Positions 1-8,491 of a stretch of 64,000 nt of DNA are shown piece after piece. Position 1 is the first letter of the stretch. Each line of letters starts with the position of its first letter. The stretch is from Streptococcus cristatus ATCC 51100 (GTDB lineage Bacteria; Bacillota; Bacilli; Lactobacillales; Streptococcaceae), in contig NZ_AFUE01000001.1 of NCBI RefSeq assembly GCF_000222765.1, positions 62,001-126,000 on the forward strand. Reading direction: 5' to 3'. The notes under the pieces were generated by a model that did no database searches, was not told the origin of the DNA, and saw only the letters and a list, made by a program, of their open reading frames with translations. Position numbers and translations under genes: made by a program.

Positions 1-1013
1 TGGAAGAATCAACACTTCCAATTGACAAGATTCGTTATTTGGCTTCTGCTCGTTCAGCTGGTAAGGTTCTTCAGTTCAAGGGACAAGATGTCACTATCGA
101 AGAAACAACAGAAACTGCCTTTGAAGGTGTAGATATCGCTCTTTTCTCAGCTGGTGGCTCTACTTCAGCAAAATATGCTCCGTATGCAGTTAAAGCTGGT
201 GCAGTCGTAGTGGACAATACCTCATATTTCCGCCAAAATCCTGATGTGCCTCTGGTTGTTCCAGAAGTCAACGCTCATGCACTAGATCAGCATAAAGGGA
301 TTATCGCCTGCCCTAACTGTTCAACAATCCAAATGATGGTGGCTTTAGAGCCTGTTCGTCAGCAATGGGGCTTGGAGCGTATCATTGTTTCTACATATCA
401 GGCGGTTTCAGGTGCTGGTATGGGAGCCATTCTTGAAACGCAACGCGAGCTGCGTGAAGTGTTGAATGATGGTGTGAATCCTCGTGATTTGCATGCGGAA
501 ATCTTGCCTTCAGGTGGTGACAAGAAACACTATCCTATCGCTTTTAACGCTCTTCCACAAATCGATGTCTTTACTGACAATGATTACACATACGAAGAGA
601 TGAAGATGACTAAGGAAACTAAGAAAATCATGGAAGATGACAGCATTGCAGTATCTGCAACATGTGTGCGTATTCCCGTCTTGTCAGCTCACTCCGAGTC
701 TGTTTACATCGAAACAAAAGAAGTGGCTCCGATTGAAGAAGTCAAAGCAGCCATTGCAGCTTTCCCAGGTGCCGTTCTTGAGGATGATGTAGCTCATCAA
801 ATCTATCCTCAAGCAATTAACGCAGTTGGTTCACGTGATACTTTTGTAGGTCGTATCCGCAAAGACTTGGATGCAGAAAAAGGAATCCATATGTGGGTCG
901 TTTCAGACAACCTTCTCAAAGGTGCTGCTTGGAATTCTGTCCAAATTGCTGAAACTCTTCATGAGCGTGGTTTGGTCCGTCCGACGGAAGAAGTTGTTTT
1001 TGAATTAAAATAA
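1..1013 (+). CDS. asd: Aspartate-semialdehyde dehydrogenase (5' end outside window)
   Basis: NADPH-dependent reduction of aspartyl phosphate to aspartate semialdehyde, the branch point to lysine/DAP, threonine and methionine. The frame is open from base 3 to the first line of the window, so the start lies upstream; about 20-25 N-terminal residues with the Rossmann glycine motif are probably missing. Visible family features are the nucleophile motif CPNCST (cysteine near base 331), the substrate-binding SGAGMGA stretch and a C-terminal [19 protein letters not shown] block typical of the Gram-positive Asd. A strong hairpin follows the stop, and dapA, the next enzyme of the lysine branch, lies 80 bp downstream. 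The identification is secure. Confidence 0.95.
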   Translation, partial: EESTLPIDKIRYLASARSAGKVLQFKGQDVTIEETTETAFEGVDIALFSAGGSTSAKYAPYAVKAGAVVVDNTSYFRQNPDVPLVVPEVNAHALDQHKGIIACPNCSTIQMMVALEPVRQQWGLERIIVSTYQAVSGAGMGAILETQRELREVLNDGVNPRDLHAEILPSGGDKKHYPIAFNALPQIDVFTDNDYTYEEMKMTKETKKIMEDDSIAVSATCVRIPVLSAHSESVYIETKEVAPIEEVKAAIAAFPGAVLEDDVAHQIYPQAINAVGSRDTFVGRIRKDLDAEKGIHMWVVSDNLLKGAAWNSVQIAETLHERGLVRPTEEVVFELK

Positions 1014-1038
1014 ACTGTCTGAAAATACGTGACAGGTC

Positions 1039-1071
1039 GAGGATTGAATATCTGTCATTCAATCCTCTTTT
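1039..1071 (+). terminator. Intrinsic terminator/attenuator between asd and dapA
   Basis: Perfect 10-bp stem GAGGATTGAA / TTCAATCCTC with a 9-nt loop, followed by TTTT. It lies 25 bp after the asd stop and ends just ahead of the dapA ribosome-binding site (AGAGAGG), so it would reduce rather than abolish co-transcription of dapA. Confidence 0.8.
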
Positions 1072-1092
1072 CATACAAAGAGAGGTTAGTCT

Positions 1093-2028
1093 ATGGCATA
1101 CGCAGATTTGAAGAATTGTAAAATCATCACAGCTTTCATTACGCCTTTTCATGAAGATGGCTCCATCAATTTTGAGGCCATTCCAGATTTGATTGAGCAC
1201 CTTTTGGCTCACCATACGGATGGGATTTTGCTAGCTGGAACGACTGCAGAGAGTCCAACCCTGACCCACGATGAAGAGTTGGAATTATTTGCGGCTGTAC
1301 AAAAGGTTGTCAAGGGGCGTGTTCCTTTGATAGCTGGTGTCGGTACCAATGAAACGCGCGACTCCATCGAATTTGTCAAAGAAGTAGATGCATTTGGTGG
1401 TTTTGCGGCTGGTTTGGCCATTGTCCCCTATTACAATAAACCGTCTCAAGAAGGCATGTATCAGCATTTTAAAGCCATTGCGGATGCTTCAAACCTGCCG
1501 ATCATTATCTACAATATACCTGGACGGGTAGTAGTTGAGATGACACCTGAGACCATGCTGAGACTGGCAGAACACCCAAATATTATTGGCGTAAAGGAAT
1601 GTACTAGTCTGGCGAATATGGCTTATTTGATTGAACATCGTCCAGAGGAGTTTCTAATTTATACGGGTGAGGATGGTGATGCCTTTCATGCTATGAATCT
1701 AGGGGCTGATGGCGTTATTTCAGTTGCTTCTCACACAAACGGTGATGAAATGTTTGAAATGCTAGATGCTATCGAGCACAATGACATCAAAAAAGCAGCT
1801 GCTATCCAACGGAAATTCATCCCTAAGGTCAATGCCCTGTTCTCTTACCCAAGCCCTGCTCCGGTCAAGGCTGTCCTCAATTACATGGGATTTGCAGCAG
1901 GTCCAACTCGCTTACCACTTGTGCCAGCTCCTGAAGAAGATGCCAAACGCATTATCAAGGTCGTGGTTGATGGCGACTATGAAGCGACGAAAGAGACTGT
2001 TAAAGGTGTCTTGAGACCAGATTATTGA
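1093..2028 (+). CDS. dapA: 4-hydroxy-tetrahydrodipicolinate synthase
   Basis: Condenses pyruvate with aspartate semialdehyde, the first step committed to lysine and cell-wall precursors. The 311 residues match the family's usual length of about 290-310 (a TIM barrel). Visible motifs are GTTAES near residue 50 (phosphate/pyruvate loop), the YNIPGR segment with its catalytic tyrosine, and the GVKECT segment carrying the Schiff-base lysine. AGAGAGG lies 8 bases before the ATG. It follows asd, which supplies its substrate, so the pair is a functional unit even with the hairpin between them. Confidence 0.95.
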   Translation: MAYADLKNCKIITAFITPFHEDGSINFEAIPDLIEHLLAHHTDGILLAGTTAESPTLTHDEELELFAAVQKVVKGRVPLIAGVGTNETRDSIEFVKEVDAFGGFAAGLAIVPYYNKPSQEGMYQHFKAIADASNLPIIIYNIPGRVVVEMTPETMLRLAEHPNIIGVKECTSLANMAYLIEHRPEEFLIYTGEDGDAFHAMNLGADGVISVASHTNGDEMFEMLDAIEHNDIKKAAAIQRKFIPKVNALFSYPSPAPVKAVLNYMGFAAGPTRLPLVPAPEEDAKRIIKVVVDGDYEATKETVKGVLRPDY

Positions 2029-2081
2029 TCGGCAAATTTGTTTTAGAGGATACAGGTATAAGCGAGGTGTGATGAAATAAT

Positions 2082-2558
2082 ATGACAGAAAAGCATAGTC
2101 AACAAATCGAAGAGTACAAGGCAAAGCGTAGTCTGGAAAAGCTTGAGGGGAAGAGAGTTTACGACAAGCCAACTATTCGAACTGGTGATAAGGCAAGTTT
2201 TTATGGCGCAGGTTTAATTTTGTTAGGGTTTGGTTTGGGGGCTCTTTATCTACTTCTTAACCTTATAACAGACTGGGATTTAAAACTTTTCTCTCTCATC
2301 TGGGAAACACTTGCTGGATTAGGGATTGTTGTCAGTCTTTTCGGGGCTTTTAAAATTGGTCGGTTAGAGTTACATACTGTGTCAATGATAGCAGACAAAG
2401 AGAAGAATTTTGACATTAAAAGAGCTTTCAATCTTTATAATGTCATCCACAAACCGACTAAGAAAGTTTTACTTCAATACGATAGTGAGGATGATAGTTT
2501 AATTTCTCTAAACGCTGGCAGAGACTTATTAGTCGAGCTCCTAAAGAAAGTTGAGTAA
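2082..2558 (+). CDS. Small membrane protein of unknown function
   Basis: 158 residues. A charged N-terminus of about 45 residues precedes two hydrophobic segments (roughly residues 47-65 and 75-92), then a polar C-terminal half of about 65 residues. I do not recognise a family. The C-terminal part (SMIADKEKNFDIKRAFNLYN and onward) looks cytoplasmic and may be a small PH- or YcxB-like fold, but that is only an impression. The gene stands between dapA and a GNAT gene. The reading frame stays open for 40 more codons after the TAA (see the separate entry). Confidence 0.6.
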   Translation: MTEKHSQQIEEYKAKRSLEKLEGKRVYDKPTIRTGDKASFYGAGLILLGFGLGALYLLLNLITDWDLKLFSLIWETLAGLGIVVSLFGAFKIGRLELHTVSMIADKEKNFDIKRAFNLYNVIHKPTKKVLLQYDSEDDSLISLNAGRDLLVELLKKVE

Positions 2559-2681
2559 GAGAAACTGCCTTTTAATAAGATTAACAAAACTCTGAAATTA
2601 GAAGAAGTATCTGAAAATCATTGGAAAATGCATTATCGTTACAAGAAACAAGATATTGTATTAGAGCAAAGTGGTATATAG
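2559..2681 (+). other. In-frame 40-codon extension after the 2082-2558 stop
   Basis: Directly after the TAA at 2556-2558 the same frame continues for 40 sense codons to a TAG at 2679-2681. The peptide has protein-like composition (for example KLEEVSENHWKMHYRYKKQD). There is no start codon or ribosome site of its own. It may be a tail lost through a recent nonsense mutation, or a chance open stretch. The rest of the gap to 2843 shows only a weak hairpin near 2765-2803 (CCTCAA...TTGAGG). Confidence 0.3.
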
Positions 2682-2843
2682 TATATGTATTATTAGCTTG
2701 ATCTAAAAGGACTAATATTTATAGTTCTCTAAAAAATATTTCACAAGGATTGCATCTGAATGGCGCCTCAAACGTTAGATAACATTCTAAGGATTGAGGT
2801 TCAGTTCATCTCTGCAGTCCTTTTTCTAAATATTTCATTCTTT

Positions 2844-2872
2844 TTGAAAAAAACAAGAAAAAATTGTATAAT
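2844..2872 (+). promoter_or_regulatory. SigA promoter for the GNAT gene
   Basis: TTGAAA, a 17-bp spacer, then a perfect TATAAT, ending 34 bp before the chosen ATG at 2907. Confidence 0.75.
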
Positions 2873-2906
2873 GATAGGGTAAGTTATTGCTTAAGAGGTG
2901 ACGATA

Positions 2907-3407
2907 ATGCAGGTTCGTAAGGCAAGCAAGGCTGATTGGCAACTAATCCAAAAAATATGTAGAGAAACTTGGTTGACTACCTATAAAGATATTTATTCCT
3001 CTTCCTACATAGAGCGAGTCTTTGACATTTTCTATAGCCAGGAACGTTTATATAAGGACTTGACTGAACTTTCTCCTGAATGGAATGGCTATTGGCTGGC
3101 AGAAAGAAATGGGCAGGTGCTTGGTTGTGTTGGGGGTGGGATGAGCGAGGACGGCAGAGCTAATGTTTATGTTCTCTACGTCTTGCCGCAGGCTCAACGT
3201 TTGGGAATCGGTCATGAGTTACTGGAGACCTTGACAAGTTATCAAAAATCACAATATCAGGCCAGAGAGCAAGCCGTTACAGTAACGGAAGGAAATGCTA
3301 TCGGTATTCCATTTTATGAAAAAGAGGGCTTTGTCTTTGAGTCTGCCACTGTAAATTGGATTGATAGCAGTCAAGCCAGAGATTTACATTACATCAGAAA
3401 TATATAA
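2907..3407 (+). CDS. GNAT-family N-acetyltransferase
   Basis: Predicted acetyl-CoA-dependent acetyltransferase of about 166 residues. The acetyl-CoA loop motif is visible as VLPQAQRLGIGHELL (R/Q-x-x-G-x-G/A type) in the middle of the protein, preceded by the beta-4 strand ANVYVLYV and followed by the usual C-terminal GIPFYEKEGF segment. I chose the ATG at 2907 because GAGGTG lies 7 bases upstream; the GTG at 2898 would overlap that site. The substrate is unknown. It is followed after 15 bp by the ATP-cone gene and may be co-transcribed with it. Confidence 0.85.
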   Translation: MQVRKASKADWQLIQKICRETWLTTYKDIYSSSYIERVFDIFYSQERLYKDLTELSPEWNGYWLAERNGQVLGCVGGGMSEDGRANVYVLYVLPQAQRLGIGHELLETLTSYQKSQYQAREQAVTVTEGNAIGIPFYEKEGFVFESATVNWIDSSQARDLHYIRNI

Positions 3408-3422
3408 ATAAAGGAGTATTTT

Positions 3423-3761
3423 ATGAAAGTCATTAAACGCAGTGGGGAAGTCGTTGACTTTGACCCAGATAAAATCTATCAAGCGGTATTAAAAGCAGCT
3501 CAAACTGTTTATGTCTTGACAGACGACCTCCGTCAAAATCTAGCCTTGGTGACAAAAAAGGTCGCATTAGATCTGGAAGAAGCCAAGGTTGAGCGTGCCA
3601 CTATCAGTATGATTCAGTCTATGGTTGAAAACCGTCTCTTGGGAGCGGGCTATATCACTATTGCTGAGCATTATATTTCCTACCGCTTGCAGCGTGATTT
3701 GGAACGCAGTGGTTACGGTGACCATATCGCTGTCCATCTGCATTTTGAGCAAATCCGATAA
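3423..3761 (+). CDS. Stand-alone ATP-cone domain protein
   Basis: The 112 residues are almost entirely one ATP-cone, the nucleotide-sensing domain otherwise found at the N-terminus of ribonucleotide reductases and the C-terminus of NrdR. The characteristic opening KVIKRSGEVVDFDPDKIYQA is intact, as is the helical remainder. There is no NrdR zinc ribbon (no cysteine pairs) and no reductase barrel. Inferred role: a nucleotide-responsive regulator or partner protein, but no partner gene lies nearby. GGAG lies 8 bases before the ATG. A terminator follows immediately. Confidence 0.8.
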   Translation: MKVIKRSGEVVDFDPDKIYQAVLKAAQTVYVLTDDLRQNLALVTKKVALDLEEAKVERATISMIQSMVENRLLGAGYITIAEHYISYRLQRDLERSGYGDHIAVHLHFEQIR

Positions 3762-3769
3762 AAATGCTG

Positions 3770-3797
3770 AGAGGCCCACATGGGCTTTTTCTTTTGC
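3770..3797 (+). terminator. Intrinsic terminator after the ATP-cone gene
   Basis: GC-rich hairpin AGGCCC-ACAT-GGGCTT followed by a T-rich tail, starting 9 bp after the stop. Confidence 0.7.
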
Positions 3798-3983
3798 AAA
3801 ACTCAATTTATAAAGTCACTCCAAAGGAGATTTTTCTTCAAAATTTGTAACCGTATTCAAAGATTTTTTCCTAGTTTTTATTAGAAAAAGACCTTTCAAA
3901 GCCAGTAAAATCAATATGTATAATCTAGACTTATGCTCTTCTTAATCTTTCTTAAGTAGACATCATAACATATTAGATATAAA

Positions 3984-4030
3984 ATGAAAGCGTCAACAAA
4001 TACTGAGCTACAAAAATGAAAGCGCTCTTA
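3984..4030 (+). promoter_or_regulatory. Two cre (CcpA) operator candidates upstream of the acyl-CoA dehydrogenase gene
   Basis: ATGAAAGCGTCAACA at 3984-3998 fits the cre consensus WTGNAARCGNWWNCA at every position. A second related site, ATGAAAGCGCTCTTA at 4016-4030, starts 32 bp later (three helical turns). Both lie within 85 bp of the start codon and just downstream of AT-rich -10 candidates (TATAAT 3919-3924; TATAAA 3978-3983). Position downstream of the promoter implies carbon catabolite repression of the acyl-CoA genes. The rest of the 303-bp gap (3762-4064) holds the terminator and these elements only. Confidence 0.65.
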
Positions 4031-4064
4031 TATAAATAAAAACTATACAAAAGGAGTCAATAAA

Positions 4065-5273
4065 ATGGCAACTAAAGAAGAAATTTTACGTGAACTATAC
4101 CCTGAGGATCTTTTCCACTATGCTGATGGCTTGACATTGGGAGAAGCGGAAGTATTACAAGAAACTCGTCGTTTGATTGAAAAGCATCTTCGTCCAGTCA
4201 TTAATGAATATTGGGAAGCGCCTGATTTCCCATTTGAAGAATTCTATGCAGTTGCTAAAGGCGCTCAAATCATGAACAACCCTAAATTGTTCGAAGGTCG
4301 TGAAGGCAACTACAAACCATCAGAACTTTACATCGCATTCTTGTATTTGGAATTAGGCCGTTTCGATGCGTCTATAGCGACTTTCTTCACAGTTCATGGT
4401 GGACTTTGCTACAACACAGTCTTGCTTGGTGGTGACGAGCGTCAACAAAAAGAATTCCTACCTAAATTAGCTGCATTTGACTGGCAAGGATGTTTCGCAT
4501 TGACTGAGCCGTTGTCAGGTTCTGACATTGCTGGAGGTCTTGCGACAACAGCTGAGCGTGTTGGCGATAAATGGATCTTGAACGGAGAAAAACGTTGGAT
4601 CGGTGGATCAGATACAGCTGATGTGGTTCCAGTATTTGCTCGCGACGTTGAAGATGGAAAAGTAAAATGTTTCATCGTTCGTAAAGGCGCTCCTGGATAT
4701 CATGCAGAACCAATCCCTCACAAAACAGCTCTTCGTTGCGTACGTAATGGCCACATTACTATGAAGAATGTGGAAGTTCCAGATTCAGACCGTTTGGTAA
4801 ACATCAATGGATTTGGCGATGTAGCTCGTATCTTGACATTCACTCGTGCTGACGTTGCTCACATTGCAACTGCTATCACTTGTGGTTCATACGTAGCAGC
4901 TCTTAAATATGCTAAAGATCGTCAACAATTCAAACGTCCAATTGCTGCATTCCAAATCGTACAAGAAAAACTGGCTAGAATGCAAGCTAACGCAGTGGCA
5001 GTACTTTCATACTCAGCTCGTATTGCTGAAATGCAAGAAGCAGGTAACGAATTGATGTTGAACTCTGCACTTGCTAAGATGCACAACTCATTGGTAATGC
5101 GCGAAACAGTTGCACTTGCACGTGAAACATGTGGTGGTAACGGAATCACTCTTGAAACTGATGTAGCTCGCTTCTTTGCAGATGCTGAAGCAATCTACAC
5201 CTATGAAGGTTCTCATGAAGTGAATGCTTTGATCGTAGGCCGTGAAATCACTGGTATTGGAGCATTTGTATAA
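4065..5273 (+). CDS. Acyl-CoA dehydrogenase (glutaryl-CoA dehydrogenase/short-chain acyl-CoA oxidase-like)
   Basis: FAD enzyme that introduces the 2,3 double bond in acyl-CoAs. The 402 residues cover all three ACAD domains: helical N-terminus, the flavin/substrate beta domain with FALTEPLSGSD (about residue 145) and the C-terminal helical domain. The catalytic glutamate is present in YTYEGSHEVN (E381). The sequence style, with the long N-terminus and the ending VGREITG, resembles glutaryl-CoA dehydrogenases and plant-type short-chain acyl-CoA oxidases (ACX4) more than butyryl-CoA dehydrogenases. No etfAB genes are in the window, so the electron acceptor is open and direct oxygen use is possible (inference). 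AAAGGAG precedes the ATG. Two cre-like sites lie upstream. Confidence 0.85.
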   Translation: MATKEEILRELYPEDLFHYADGLTLGEAEVLQETRRLIEKHLRPVINEYWEAPDFPFEEFYAVAKGAQIMNNPKLFEGREGNYKPSELYIAFLYLELGRFDASIATFFTVHGGLCYNTVLLGGDERQQKEFLPKLAAFDWQGCFALTEPLSGSDIAGGLATTAERVGDKWILNGEKRWIGGSDTADVVPVFARDVEDGKVKCFIVRKGAPGYHAEPIPHKTALRCVRNGHITMKNVEVPDSDRLVNINGFGDVARILTFTRADVAHIATAITCGSYVAALKYAKDRQQFKRPIAAFQIVQEKLARMQANAVAVLSYSARIAEMQEAGNELMLNSALAKMHNSLVMRETVALARETCGGNGITLETDVARFFADAEAIYTYEGSHEVNALIVGREITGIGAFV

Positions 5274-5283
5274 TAATGAATTT

Positions 5284-5332
5284 GGAACGATTGCTCAGCA
5301 TTTGCTAGTAATCGTTCCGATTCTTTCTTTTT
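5284..5332 (+). terminator. Intrinsic terminator after the acyl-CoA dehydrogenase gene
   Basis: Stem GGAACGATT / AATCGTTCC (9 bp, 17-nt loop) and a T-rich tail, 10 bp after the stop. It separates this gene from hbd, although read-through is plausible because no clear promoter is seen in the 35 bp that follow. Confidence 0.75.
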
Positions 5333-5367
5333 GAAGTTTGTATTTTGATAGTAAATAGGAGAAAAAA

Positions 5368-6216
5368 ATGAGTATTTCAAAAGTGATGATCATCGGATCA
5401 GGTCAAATGGGAAGCGGTATTGCACAAGTCTTTGCACAATCAGGTTTCACAGTTTATCTCAATGATATCAAGGAAGAATTTGTTCAAAGAGGGCTGGATG
5501 GTATTACTAAGCAATTGTCTCGTTCTGTTGAAAAAGGTCGTTTGTCAGAAGAAGATAAAGACAGCATTTTGGCAAATCTGATTCCTTCTACATCTTATGA
5601 AGATGCTAAACATGCTCAATTGGTTATTGAAGCGGCTACTGAAAATCGCGACATCAAATTGAGCATCTTTAAACAGTTGGATGAGTTGACTGACCCTCAA
5701 ACTATTCTGGCTTCAAACACTTCATCTCTATCTATTACTGATATTGCAGCTGCGACAGTTCATCAAGAACGTGTTATTGGTATGCACTTCTTCAACCCAG
5801 CACCAGTTATGAAATTGGTTGAAGTTATCCGTGCACTTCAAACATCAGATGAAGTTGTAAAAGCTGTCCGTGAATTGACTGAAAAAATTGGTAAAACAGC
5901 TGTAGATGTGAAAGATTCTTATGGTTTTGTTGTGAACCGCGTCTTGATTCCAATGATCAATGAGGCTATTTTCATCTTAGGTGAAGGTGTTGCTTCAGCT
6001 GAAGAAATTGACGAAGCAATGAAACTAGGTGCTAATCACCCAATTGGCCCATTGGCATTGGCTGACTTGATCGGTCTTGATGTCTGCTTGGCTATCATGG
6101 GAGTGTTAAACAATGGATTTGGAGATCCTAAGTATCGTCCTGCTCCACTTCTGAAGAAGATGGTTGAAGCTGGTAAGCTTGGTCGCAAGACTAAAGAAGG
6201 ATTCTTTAAATATTAA
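5368..6216 (+). CDS. hbd: 3-hydroxybutyryl-CoA dehydrogenase
   Basis: NAD(P)-dependent interconversion of acetoacetyl-CoA and 3-hydroxybutyryl-CoA. The 282 residues match the usual Hbd length exactly. The Rossmann motif [11 protein letters not shown] is at residues 10-20, the catalytic-histidine segment [15 protein letters not shown] is near residue 138, and the C-terminal helical domain carries [22 protein letters not shown] lies 8 bases before the ATG. The thiolase gene follows after 17 bp, so hbd-thl form one transcript that interconverts 3-hydroxybutyryl-CoA and acetyl-CoA. Direction of flux (butyrate formation or short-chain acid breakdown) cannot be read from sequence. Confidence 0.92.
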   Translation: MSISKVMIIGSGQMGSGIAQVFAQSGFTVYLNDIKEEFVQRGLDGITKQLSRSVEKGRLSEEDKDSILANLIPSTSYEDAKHAQLVIEAATENRDIKLSIFKQLDELTDPQTILASNTSSLSITDIAAATVHQERVIGMHFFNPAPVMKLVEVIRALQTSDEVVKAVRELTEKIGKTAVDVKDSYGFVVNRVLIPMINEAIFILGEGVASAEEIDEAMKLGANHPIGPLALADLIGLDVCLAIMGVLNNGFGDPKYRPAPLLKKMVEAGKLGRKTKEGFFKY

Positions 6217-6233
6217 GATATAAGGAGCAAGAA

Positions 6234-7412
6234 ATGAAAGAAGCAGTTATTGTAGCAGCAGTCCGCACACCTTTAGGTTCTTTTGGTGGAACTTTAAAAA
6301 ATGTTTCGGCTGTTGATCTAGGTAGTTTAGTTATTAAAAGTGCTATTGAACGAGCAAATTTGAAACCAGAACAAGTTGATGAAGTTATCATGGGGAATGT
6401 TCTGGGTGCAGGTCTTGGTCAAAACGTAGCTCGTCAAATGAGTGTCAACGCAGGTGTCCCAGTAGCTTCTCCAGCTTTCACTATCAACAAAGTTTGTGGC
6501 TCTGGTTTGAAAGCAGTTCAATTGGCGGCTCAAGCTGTATTGTGTGGAGATGCTGATATCGTTGTAGCCGGTGGGGCTGAAAACATGAGCCAAGCTCCTT
6601 ATGTCCTTCCAAACCAACGTTGGGGCGCCCGTATGGGAGACTCCCAAGTAGTAGACACTATGCTTCGTGATGGCTTGACAGATGCCTTTGAATCCTTCCA
6701 TATGGGAATTACAGCTGAAAACGTTGCTGAACAATATGGCATTACACGTGAAGACCAAGATAACTTTGCTGTGCAATCTCAAAAACGTGCAGTTGCAGCT
6801 ATCGAAGCTGGTCGTTTCAAAGAAGAAATTGTTCCTGTTGAAATTCCACAACGTAAAGGCGATCCTATCGTATTTGATACAGATGAATTTCCAAGAAAAG
6901 ATGCTTCTCTTGAAGGTTTGGGTAAATTGCGTCCAGTGTTCAAGAAGGATGGTACTGTAACTGCTGGTAATGCCTCAGGTATCAACGACGGTGCAGCAGC
7001 AGTGGTTGTTATGAGTGCTGATAAAGCTAAAGAATTGGGCGTTCCAATTTTGGCAACGATCAAATCTTACGCAAGCGCTGGACTAGATCCAAAAGTTATG
7101 GGGTGTGGTCCGATTTACGCATCTCGCAAAGCCCTTGAAAAAGGCGGATTTACAGTGGAAGATTTAGATTTGGTTGAATCCAATGAAGCATTTGCAGCGC
7201 AAGCATGTGCCGTTGGTAAAGAATTGAATCTTGATCCTGAAAAAGTCAATGTAAATGGTGGTGCGATTGCTCTTGGTCACCCAATCGGTGCTTCAGGCTG
7301 CCGTATTTTGGTAACACTTTTGCATGAAATGCAAAAACGTGATGCTAAACGTGGCCTTGCTACCCTATGTATTGGTGGCGGAATGGGTACAGCGGTCATC
7401 GTAGAACGCTAG
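6234..7412 (+). CDS. thl: Acetyl-CoA acetyltransferase (thiolase)
   Basis: Condenses two acetyl-CoA to acetoacetyl-CoA or the reverse. It has 392 residues, the normal type-II thiolase length. Active-site features are all present: acyl-accepting cysteine C88 in [11 protein letters not shown], the [14 protein letters not shown] block with the catalytic histidine, and the C-terminal CIGGGMGTA cysteine. It is distinct from the mevalonate-pathway thiolase fusion of some streptococci, and its placement directly after hbd assigns it to the CoA-linked short-chain acid pathway. AAGGAGC precedes the ATG. Confidence 0.93.
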   Translation: MKEAVIVAAVRTPLGSFGGTLKNVSAVDLGSLVIKSAIERANLKPEQVDEVIMGNVLGAGLGQNVARQMSVNAGVPVASPAFTINKVCGSGLKAVQLAAQAVLCGDADIVVAGGAENMSQAPYVLPNQRWGARMGDSQVVDTMLRDGLTDAFESFHMGITAENVAEQYGITREDQDNFAVQSQKRAVAAIEAGRFKEEIVPVEIPQRKGDPIVFDTDEFPRKDASLEGLGKLRPVFKKDGTVTAGNASGINDGAAAVVVMSADKAKELGVPILATIKSYASAGLDPKVMGCGPIYASRKALEKGGFTVEDLDLVESNEAFAAQACAVGKELNLDPEKVNVNGGAIALGHPIGASGCRILVTLLHEMQKRDAKRGLATLCIGGGMGTAVIVER

Positions 7413-7486
7413 AATCTAGTTCATTTTTGAAGTTTTCCATTTGCTTCTACTATATAAACAAGTCCTATCGATGAGCTGTTTTTTGC

Positions 7487-7518
7487 AAACAAGCCTTGAT
7501 AGGGCTTGTTTTATTTTT
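7487..7518 (+). terminator. Intrinsic terminator after thl, with an alternative longer pairing
   Basis: Stem AAACAAGCC / GGCTTGTTT around a 7-nt loop, followed by a T-rich run. An upstream segment, AACAAGTCCTATC (7457-7469), can instead pair with GATAGGGCTTGTT (7498-7510), giving an overlapping, longer hairpin with the same T-tract. Confidence 0.75.
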
Positions 7519-7529
7519 CGAAAATTTAA

Positions 7530-7542
7530 TTTGAATATCAAA
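7530..7542 (+). promoter_or_regulatory. FabT-like palindrome upstream of crotonase
   Basis: TTTGAATATCAAA is a perfect 5-3-5 inverted repeat that closely resembles the streptococcal FabT operator core TTTGATTATCAAA. FabT is the MarR-family repressor of fatty-acid synthesis. The site is 154 bp ahead of the crotonase start. Only the resemblance is seen; binding is inferred. Confidence 0.4.
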
Positions 7543-7615
7543 ACTATAAGTTTAGCTTATTGATGTATAAATGATGATTAAGTAGACGAAGTGTGAGAAA
7601 TGGTATATCATAAGA

Positions 7616-7630
7616 ATGTAAGCTCTTACA
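7616..7630 (+). promoter_or_regulatory. cre-like palindrome upstream of crotonase
   Basis: ATGTAAGCTCTTACA contains the exact inverted repeat TGTAAG-CT-CTTACA and fits the cre consensus with one mismatch (T for the central G). It lies 66 bp before the start codon. A TTGACA at 7650-7655 with a poor -10 lies between it and the gene. Together with 7530-7542 this accounts for most of the 283-bp gap. Confidence 0.45.
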
Positions 7631-7695
7631 TTTGTAGTTTAAGTATTTGTTGACACCATACTTAGTCATTCAATTTTATAAGTAGGAGCATAAAA

Positions 7696-8475
7696 ATGAG
7701 TAAAACTGTTTTATTAGAAGTTAAAAATGGGATTGGATATATCACTATCAACCGTCCTGAAGCTTTGAACGCCTTGAGTTCTCAAGTTTTGGCTGATTTG
7801 AATGAAGTTCTTGATCAAGTTGAGAAAAGCGAAGAAATTCGCGTTGTCATCGTAACTGGAGCAGGAGAAAAAGCATTCGTCGCTGGAGCAGACATCAAGG
7901 AAATGGATTTGATGTCACCTATTCAAGCCTTTGAATACATGACATTTGCAAATGATACATTTACTCGCCTTTCAGATTTACGCCAACCAACGATTGCAGT
8001 CATCAATGGTTATGCACTCGGTGGTGGTATGGAGCTAGCACTTTCAACAGATATCCGTATTGGATTTGAAAAAACAGTGGTTGGCTTCCCAGAAGTTGGC
8101 TTGGGTATTATTCCAGGATTTGCTGGTACTCAACGGATGTCTCGCTTGATTGGAACTAGCCGTGCCAAAGAACTTATCTTCACTGCTCGTACAGTGAAAG
8201 GTCAAGAAGCCTATGACTTAGGTATTCTTAACAAACTGGTTCCTGCTGAAGAATTGTTGTCTTCAGCTGAAGAATTAGCCGCAGCCATCATGAAGAATGC
8301 ACCGTTAGCTGTTGAAAAAGCAAAACATGTCATTCAAGTTGGTGCGGAACTTCCTCTTAAAAATGCAATCCGTCTGGAAACAGAAGCAGAAGCCTTGCTC
8401 TTCTCTACAGAAGACAAACTAGAAGGAATGCGTGCTTTTGTTGAAAAACGCAAAGCTGTTTTCAATCGTAAGTAA
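7696..8475 (+). CDS. crt: Enoyl-CoA hydratase (crotonase)
   Basis: Adds water to crotonyl-CoA or removes it from 3-hydroxybutyryl-CoA, linking the dehydrogenase at 4065 to hbd. It has 259 residues, typical for a short-chain crotonase. Visible motifs are the CoA-binding/oxyanion segment AFVAGADIKEM (residues 58-68), the second oxyanion element GYALGGGMELALS carrying one catalytic glutamate, and PEVGLGIIPGFAGTQ carrying the other. It is distinct from FabM, the streptococcal crotonase-fold isomerase, because both catalytic glutamates are kept. TAGGAG precedes the ATG; the CoA-transferase genes follow after 16 bp. Confidence 0.9.
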   Translation: MSKTVLLEVKNGIGYITINRPEALNALSSQVLADLNEVLDQVEKSEEIRVVIVTGAGEKAFVAGADIKEMDLMSPIQAFEYMTFANDTFTRLSDLRQPTIAVINGYALGGGMELALSTDIRIGFEKTVVGFPEVGLGIIPGFAGTQRMSRLIGTSRAKELIFTARTVKGQEAYDLGILNKLVPAEELLSSAEELAAAIMKNAPLAVEKAKHVIQVGAELPLKNAIRLETEAEALLFSTEDKLEGMRAFVEKRKAVFNRK

Positions 8476-8491
8476 AAGAGGAGGTATCAGC

